Positions 59,405-64,000 of a stretch of 64,000 nucleotides of DNA are shown piece after piece. Where the stretch lies: NCBI GenBank assembly GCA_020853215.1, contig JADYZH010000075.1, forward strand, positions 34,078-98,077. The letters are read 5' to 3'. Made by a program: the position numbers and the translations under genes. The notes under the pieces were generated by a model that saw nothing but the letters and a program-made list of their open reading frames with translations, was not told where the DNA came from and ran no database searches. Numbering within the stretch: the stretch's first letter is position 1; the number at the start of each line of letters is the position of its first letter. The stretch is from Sulfuritalea sp. (GTDB lineage Bacteria > Pseudomonadota > Gammaproteobacteria > Burkholderiales > Rhodocyclaceae).

Positions 59405-60247
59405 CTAGAACCCGAGCGTGATGCGCGCGTTGGCAAAACGTGCCTCTATCCGCGGAAAATGCTCGCCTAACCGCTCCCAATCGATATCCATGCGAGCGCA
59501 GGACAAATTGGACAATTCGGGCACCCGCGAATCCTCGCTGCCCCCCAGGTCAAGCGCGTGACTCAGTACTTCGGCGATGTGTACCACATCGGCCAGTTCA
59601 TTTTCAGGCTCGTTCTGGTCCGACACATGATGCCCCGCGATCGCGTCTGCCACGGCTTCCGGCAGCTTCCAGAGCCTGGCCAGTTCGCCGCCGACATGCG
59701 CATGATCGACGCCGATAAGCTCGCGTTCAATCGGGACGATGTCAGTATCGCGCGCACCCCTTGCCTGCAACACCCTGGCGTAGGCATCGGGATTGAAGAC
59801 AACCAGCAGCAGCTGGCCGATGTCGTGCAGCAAGCCGGCGGTGTAGGCGGCATTCACGTCAAGCCCGGCGGTGCGCGCCAGGTCTTGTGCGCAAATGGCT
59901 ACCCCCACGCTGTGCAGCCAAAGATGCTGTGCATTGAAGGGCAACACCGACTTGAAGCGATCGATGATTGCCGTGGCCAGGGTGATGTCACGCACGCGGC
60001 TGATACCGAGCAGCAGGATGGCCTGAGGCACCGAATCGACCCGGCCGCCGGCGCCCAGGGCGCCAGCATTGGCCGCCGCCAGGATGTGCCCCACCACCGC
60101 CGGATCGTTGACGATGTGGGTGCTGATCGACTCGACATTGACTTCATCATCACCCAGCATTTCCAGAATCCTGCTCACGATCTGCGGCAACGCAGGCAGC
60201 GCATCCGCGCGAGCCAGAACCTGCTCGATGGTGAACGGCGGACTCAC
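59405..60247 (-). CDS. HDOD-domain signalling protein (GTG start)
   Basis: DALPALPQIVSRILEMLGDDEVNVESISTHIVNDPAVVGHILAAANAGALG; GTGA overlap with the upstream gene stop. Confidence 0.88.
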   Translation of the reverse strand: MSPPFTIEQVLARADALPALPQIVSRILEMLGDDEVNVESISTHIVNDPAVVGHILAAANAGALGAGGRVDSVPQAILLLGISRVRDITLATAIIDRFKSVLPFNAQHLWLHSVGVAICAQDLARTAGLDVNAAYTAGLLHDIGQLLLVVFNPDAYARVLQARGARDTDIVPIERELIGVDHAHVGGELARLWKLPEAVADAIAGHHVSDQNEPENELADVVHIAEVLSHALDLGGSEDSRVPELSNLSCARMDIDWERLGEHFPRIEARFANARITLGF

Positions 60248-60681
60248 GAGGCCGCCCGCTGCCGGTAGGCGGCGATCGCCGCGCCCAGATTCCTTCGCGC
60301 CGCGCTGCCATCGCCGCGGAACAGGTGGGCGACACGCGCGGCGGCCGCGGCCACGTCGTGTTCGATCCGAACCGCATCGCGTGATTCCCTCTGCAGCACA
60401 TGGACGCACTCAATCCCGCGCTGGATCAGGCGCCGCAATTGATCGGCGCCAAGCTCCGAGCCAGCCGGCAGCAGCACGGCGCCATCGGCGCGGCGCACCG
60501 ACTGGGCCAGGCGCATGCCTGGAACCAGATTCAGAATGGGAATGCAAACGTCACGCTCGGCCGGCGCCGGCGTGCCGTCGCCCAGGCCCGACAAGGTCAC
60601 TGCCGGATCGGCCGCACTCGGTCCGCTACCGGCGGACGGGCGTTCGTCGCTCTTGCCCGTGAACCTGCTCAAGAATCCCAT
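60244..60681 (-). CDS. Protein with a region resembling the N-terminal domain of HD-GYP proteins, coupled to the HDOD gene
   Basis: ILNLVPGMRLAQSVRRADGAVLLPAGSELGADQLRRLIQRGIECVHV; 4-bp stop/start overlap with the next ORF. Confidence 0.6.
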   Translation of the reverse strand: MGFLSRFTGKSDERPSAGSGPSAADPAVTLSGLGDGTPAPAERDVCIPILNLVPGMRLAQSVRRADGAVLLPAGSELGADQLRRLIQRGIECVHVLQRESRDAVRIEHDVAAAAARVAHLFRGDGSAARRNLGAAIAAYRQRAAS

Positions 60682-60774
60682 TCAAGATCTCCTGGCGTGA
60701 ATCGCCCTGGTGTTCATCCGGTCTCGTCAGCCGCGTCGGCATTCATGGCTTAGAACACGACGACTATCGGATTG

Positions 60775-60836
60775 TTCCAAAGGAAGCGTGGCGAGTCCAT
60801 CCGTGAATGACGCAGCAAACCGGGAAAACTACGTAG
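60775..60836 (-). repeat. Copy 5 (divergent) of the 62-nt dispersed upstream element
   Basis: Reverse complement CTACGTAGTTTTCCCGGTTTGCTGCGTCATTCACGGATGGACTCG-N9-CTTTGGAA; about 95 bp upstream of the 60681 start. Confidence 0.75.
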
Positions 60837-60970
60837 TTTCGCTGACCTGGGTGTCCTTGGGCTGCCCCCCGATCGCAGTGGATTTGAGCCACGAGATTGC
60901 AAATCGACGGATCACCTCTGATGACCGAGAATCGCCGCCGTAGCGCCAGCGCCGACTTTCGGCCCGCACG

Positions 60971-61009
60971 CGCAAATGCCCGCACCGACGTATCGGGCGG
61001 GCATTTGCG
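60971..61009 (-). terminator. Strong hairpin after flaG
   Basis: CGCAAATGCCCGC...GCGGGCATTTGCG, 13-bp perfect stem 29 nt past the flaG stop; no clear U-tract. Confidence 0.65.
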
Positions 61010-61037
61010 TTGCTGCGGCCATCCTTGTGGGAAGGCG

Positions 61038-61415
61038 TCAGGCTTTCTGCTTGACCAGTATCCCTTGCAGGCGATCCAGCGAGCGGGCGATCTCCAGCAT
61101 TTCCTGCGAGGGAATCTGCCGGATCAGTTCACCGGATTCCCTGTCGGTGACACGGACAATGGTCTTGCCACTGTTCTCGTCGATGGAGAAATCCAGGCTA
61201 TTGCTGCTGATCGCCTGAATTTGCACCTTGACTTTGGCAACAGCCTCTTCGACATTCGCCCGCTCGGGGACAGCCTGTACCTGGCCGGATTGACCGGGCA
61301 GCGGCTGAATTGTTGCTTCGGGTAGTGGCGGCGGTGCAGCGGTATGCATAGCGCTTCCTTGCGAAGCGCCCGCCGTTGCAGCGAAGCTTGAACTGCTAAC
61401 AGATTGAATGTTCAT
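61038..61415 (-). CDS. flaG: Flagellar protein FlaG
   Basis: LDFSIDENSGKTIVRVTDRESGELIRQIPSQEMLEIARSLDRLQGILVKQKA. Confidence 0.95.
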   Translation of the reverse strand: MNIQSVSSSSFAATAGASQGSAMHTAAPPPLPEATIQPLPGQSGQVQAVPERANVEEAVAKVKVQIQAISSNSLDFSIDENSGKTIVRVTDRESGELIRQIPSQEMLEIARSLDRLQGILVKQKA

Positions 61416-61436
61416 GGAATCTCCTTATTCTGAGAC

Positions 61437-61460
61437 GAGGCGGAACTCGCGTTCCGCCTC
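61437..61460 (-). terminator. Hairpin between fliC and flaG
   Basis: Minus strand GAGGCGGAAC-GCGA-GTTCCGCCTC: 10-bp perfect stem, GNRA tetraloop. Confidence 0.65.
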
Positions 61461-61491
61461 ATGGTTCAGCTTCTCTCAGAACCGGCCTGGA

Positions 61492-63678
61492 TTAGCCGCG
61501 CAGCAGTGTCAGCACCTGGTTTGGCAGCGCATTGGCCTGGGACAACATCGCGATGCCTGCCTGTTGCAGGATCTGATTGCGGGTCAATGCCGCGGTTTCC
61601 GCCGCAAAGTCCGCATCCTGAATCCGGCTGCGTGCGGAGGAGAGGTTCTCCGACGAAGCCGTCAGGCTGGACACCACGCTCGAGAACCGGTTTTGCAGGG
61701 CACCCATGCTGCCGCGGATGGTGGCGACCTGGCTCAGGGCGCCATCGATCAGCGAAATCGCGTTGTTGGCGCCGGCTACCGTGGAGATATCCACTACGTT
61801 GATCGCCGACAGGCCAACGCTTGCACCACTCAAGCCCGCGTCGCTGGTGGACGTTCCACCAATGGAGAAGCTCGTGGCAGAGTTCAGGGTCAAGGTGCCC
61901 TTGGTACTGCTTGCCGTGTAAACACCGCTCACACCCGCAGTAACGGAAGCGATTTCCACGGTTCCCGCAGTACCGGCGGTGACCGGTTCGGTCGGGGCCG
62001 CCACAACGCCGGTGGAGCCGTACAGATTGTTGGTCATGGTCACCGCTCCGGAGGCACGAGAGGTGAATTGCACAGTGCTGTTGCCAGCGGCGAACTGGGC
62101 CGAAAGCGCATCGGCGAAGTTGGTGGCCGTCAGGATATCGTCATCGGTCGCAGCCGTGCCACCGGTGCCTAGTTTGACCTGGACATTACCGCTGGTTGCG
62201 GCACCAGTGGCCGTAGGCAGCGTAAACTCATAAGTGACTCCGCCGACCTTCACCGTATCGCCTACGGCAATTCCAACTCCGGTCGTGGTCTGTGCAAAGG
62301 CGCCCGCGGCGGCCACTGAAGCCGATGCAGACAGTATGCCATCGGCTATCGAAGTGGAGATGACGTTGGCCTTTGCGGTCAGCGTGGTGACACCGACTGC
62401 AGTGCTGGTTCGGGTCACGTTCTTAAGCGTTCCGTCAGAGATGGCAGCGTCGATAGCCGCGGCGACTTCAACGCCTTGGTCGGTGATGGAATCATTGTCA
62501 ACCTTAATCTGACTGGCCTGGTCGGTGATCGCTGCAACGTAGGTAAAGGTCTTGCCGGCGATGGTGATCGTCTGACCGGCAGCGGCGGTTGCGGTGGCAG
62601 TATGCGTACCGACCTGACGGACGCCATCGGTCGTGCCGCCAAAGGTGAGCGTGTTAACCGCCTTGACTTTGGTTGCGTCCGCCAATTCCAGACCCGTGGC
62701 GTTTTCCACGCGGGTGGCTCCGTCAGCCGTGACGGATGCATTGGTGGTGATATCGATGGTTTTTCCGGTGCTGGAAGTCAGCGTTAGTTGACCCGTACCG
62801 CTGTTGGCTACCGCGGAGACGCCGGTGGCGTTGCTAACCGCATTGATGGCGGCAGCCACATTGGCCCCTTGAGTTGCCACGTTGCTGGAACCGGCTACCG
62901 CACCGATGCTCACGCCGTTGATCACCAGATCGCCGGACTGCAAAGACTGGTTGGCCAGCAATGCGTTGGTGGCGGCAGTGGAACTGCTGACCGTGGTCAA
63001 TGCAGACGCGGTCACGCCGGTGCGGATGGTTGCGCTGTTGATGCTGGCGGCGATCGCCTCGGCCGAGCCCGAGGTCGAGCTACCCACATCGATACCATTG
63101 AGAGTCAATGCCCCTGCAATCAGCGCATTGCCGGAAACAGCGGTCCCCCCACTGGTAATTTGGTAGGAACCAATCGCCGTGGTCTGGGCGTTACCCACGC
63201 TGGCGGTGATGGTCTGGTTGGCGTTGGCGCCGACCTGGAACTGGGCAGCGGTGAAGGTGCCGTCCAGGATGTTCTGACCGTTGAACTGGGCGGTTTGGGA
63301 TACCCGCTGGATTTCGGCCAGCAACTGCGTCACTTCGGCATTCAGCGAAGCGCGATCCGACGAGGTATTGGTCGAGTTGGCGGACTGAACAGCCAGTTCG
63401 CGGATACGTTGCAGGTTGTTGGCCACTTCGGCCAGGCCACCTTCAGCGGTTTGTGCCAGGGAGACGCCGTCGTTGGCGTTGCGTGCCGCTTGGTTCAGGC
63501 CGCGAATCTGCGAGGTCATCCGGTCGGAAATCGCCAGACCTGCCGCGTCGTCCTTGGCGCTGTTGATGCGCAGGCCGGAGGAGAGGCGCTGCAGGGAAGT
63601 CGCCAGGGCGCTTTGCGAACTGTTGAGGTTGCGCTGCGCGTTCAGCGACGAGATATTGGTGTTGATGACTTGTGGCAT
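61492..63678 (-). CDS. fliC: Flagellin FliC, 728 aa with expanded central region
   Basis: MPQVINTNISSLNAQRNLNSSQSALATSLQRLSSGLRINSAKDDAAGLAISDRMTSQIRGL; C-terminal ENLSSARSRIQDADFAAETAALTRNQILQQAGIAMLSQANALPNQVLTLLRG. Confidence 0.98.
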   Translation of the reverse strand: MPQVINTNISSLNAQRNLNSSQSALATSLQRLSSGLRINSAKDDAAGLAISDRMTSQIRGLNQAARNANDGVSLAQTAEGGLAEVANNLQRIRELAVQSANSTNTSSDRASLNAEVTQLLAEIQRVSQTAQFNGQNILDGTFTAAQFQVGANANQTITASVGNAQTTAIGSYQITSGGTAVSGNALIAGALTLNGIDVGSSTSGSAEAIAASINSATIRTGVTASALTTVSSSTAATNALLANQSLQSGDLVINGVSIGAVAGSSNVATQGANVAAAINAVSNATGVSAVANSGTGQLTLTSSTGKTIDITTNASVTADGATRVENATGLELADATKVKAVNTLTFGGTTDGVRQVGTHTATATAAAGQTITIAGKTFTYVAAITDQASQIKVDNDSITDQGVEVAAAIDAAISDGTLKNVTRTSTAVGVTTLTAKANVISTSIADGILSASASVAAAGAFAQTTTGVGIAVGDTVKVGGVTYEFTLPTATGAATSGNVQVKLGTGGTAATDDDILTATNFADALSAQFAAGNSTVQFTSRASGAVTMTNNLYGSTGVVAAPTEPVTAGTAGTVEIASVTAGVSGVYTASSTKGTLTLNSATSFSIGGTSTSDAGLSGASVGLSAINVVDISTVAGANNAISLIDGALSQVATIRGSMGALQNRFSSVVSSLTASSENLSSARSRIQDADFAAETAALTRNQILQQAGIAMLSQANALPNQVLTLLRG

Positions 63679-63776
63679 TTTGCTTCTCCTTTCAGAGGGT
63701 TATCTTCGTCGGCCTGCGGCGTTTGCCTTGGCACCGGCTCAGGGTTTTTGGCGATGTCTATTTGTCTACAGGTGCA

Positions 63777-63803
63777 TTTACGGAGCGGGGTCGGGAAACT
63801 TTA
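63777..63803 (-). promoter_or_regulatory. Sigma28 promoter for fliC
   Basis: Minus strand TAAAGTTT-N11-TCCGTAAA: perfect -35, partial -10, about 100 bp upstream of fliC. Confidence 0.65.
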
Positions 63804-64000
63804 GCGACAAATGGATTAACCCCGACTGGTCGCCGGCGTGACTTGCCTGATGCGTTCTCCCGGATAAGTCCCGCCCCCGAGCATCCGACCATTGACCGGG
63901 ATGTCCGCGCCTTCAACGAAGATCACTATAAGCATCTCGCCGTCGACGGACTGCGCAAATCGCCAAATCCATCGATTCGCATATGCCGATAAGACTCGTA

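Noticed and set aside
62788-63804. 338-aa plus-strand ORF opposite fliC
   Set aside because: Gly-rich antisense of flagellin coding sequence; no motif support.
63984-63991. GCCGATAA near the right edge as a sigma28 -10 box
   Set aside because: Exact -10 match, but no TAAAGTTT at the right distance and the downstream gene is outside the window.
1-64000. CRISPR arrays, IS elements, prophage, tRNA and rRNA genes
   Set aside because: No regularly spaced direct repeats, transposase or integrase motifs, or recognisable RNA genes were seen.

Overview
The window is a near-complete polar-type flagellar/chemotaxis locus, probably from a betaproteobacterium (Rhodocyclales-like by gene content; taxonomy inferred only). 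Identified by protein motifs: an MCP with a CZB domain; two large hybrid histidine kinases; fliG-fliF; fleS-fleR (flrB-flrC) and fliE; an accessory block (alpha-carbonic anhydrase-like protein, lipoprotein, HD-GYP, methyltransferase, GGDEF); fliHIJKLMNOPQR; flgBCDEF, a second flgE-like gene, flgGHIJ and flgKL; flgAMN; motCD; fliA; flhG-flhF-flhA-flhB; a YcgR-like PilZ gene; a second fliK/flhB-like pair; fliT-fliS-fliD; an HDOD gene; flaG and fliC. I saw no tRNA, rRNA, IS element or CRISPR. The strongest unexplained signal is a 62-nt intergenic element in five copies: CTACGTAG-ATACCGCA-GTTTGTCGCGTAATTCACGGATAAAC-AAA-N9-CTTTGRGA. All five copies lie about 95-220 bp upstream of, and in the same orientation as, a motility or signalling gene (MCP, GGDEF, fliH, fliA, HDOD-linked gene), with a constant 9-nt internal spacing. 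This looks like a shared cis-regulatory element or leader RNA. Other leads: an EF-hand gene with its own sigma54-type promoter, divergent from flgK; a recurrent GGCAA-N3-TTGCC palindrome at flagellar sigma54 promoter regions; duplicated hook and hook-length genes; and an extragenic inverted-repeat element between fliQ and fliR. All calls were made by eye, with no database search.
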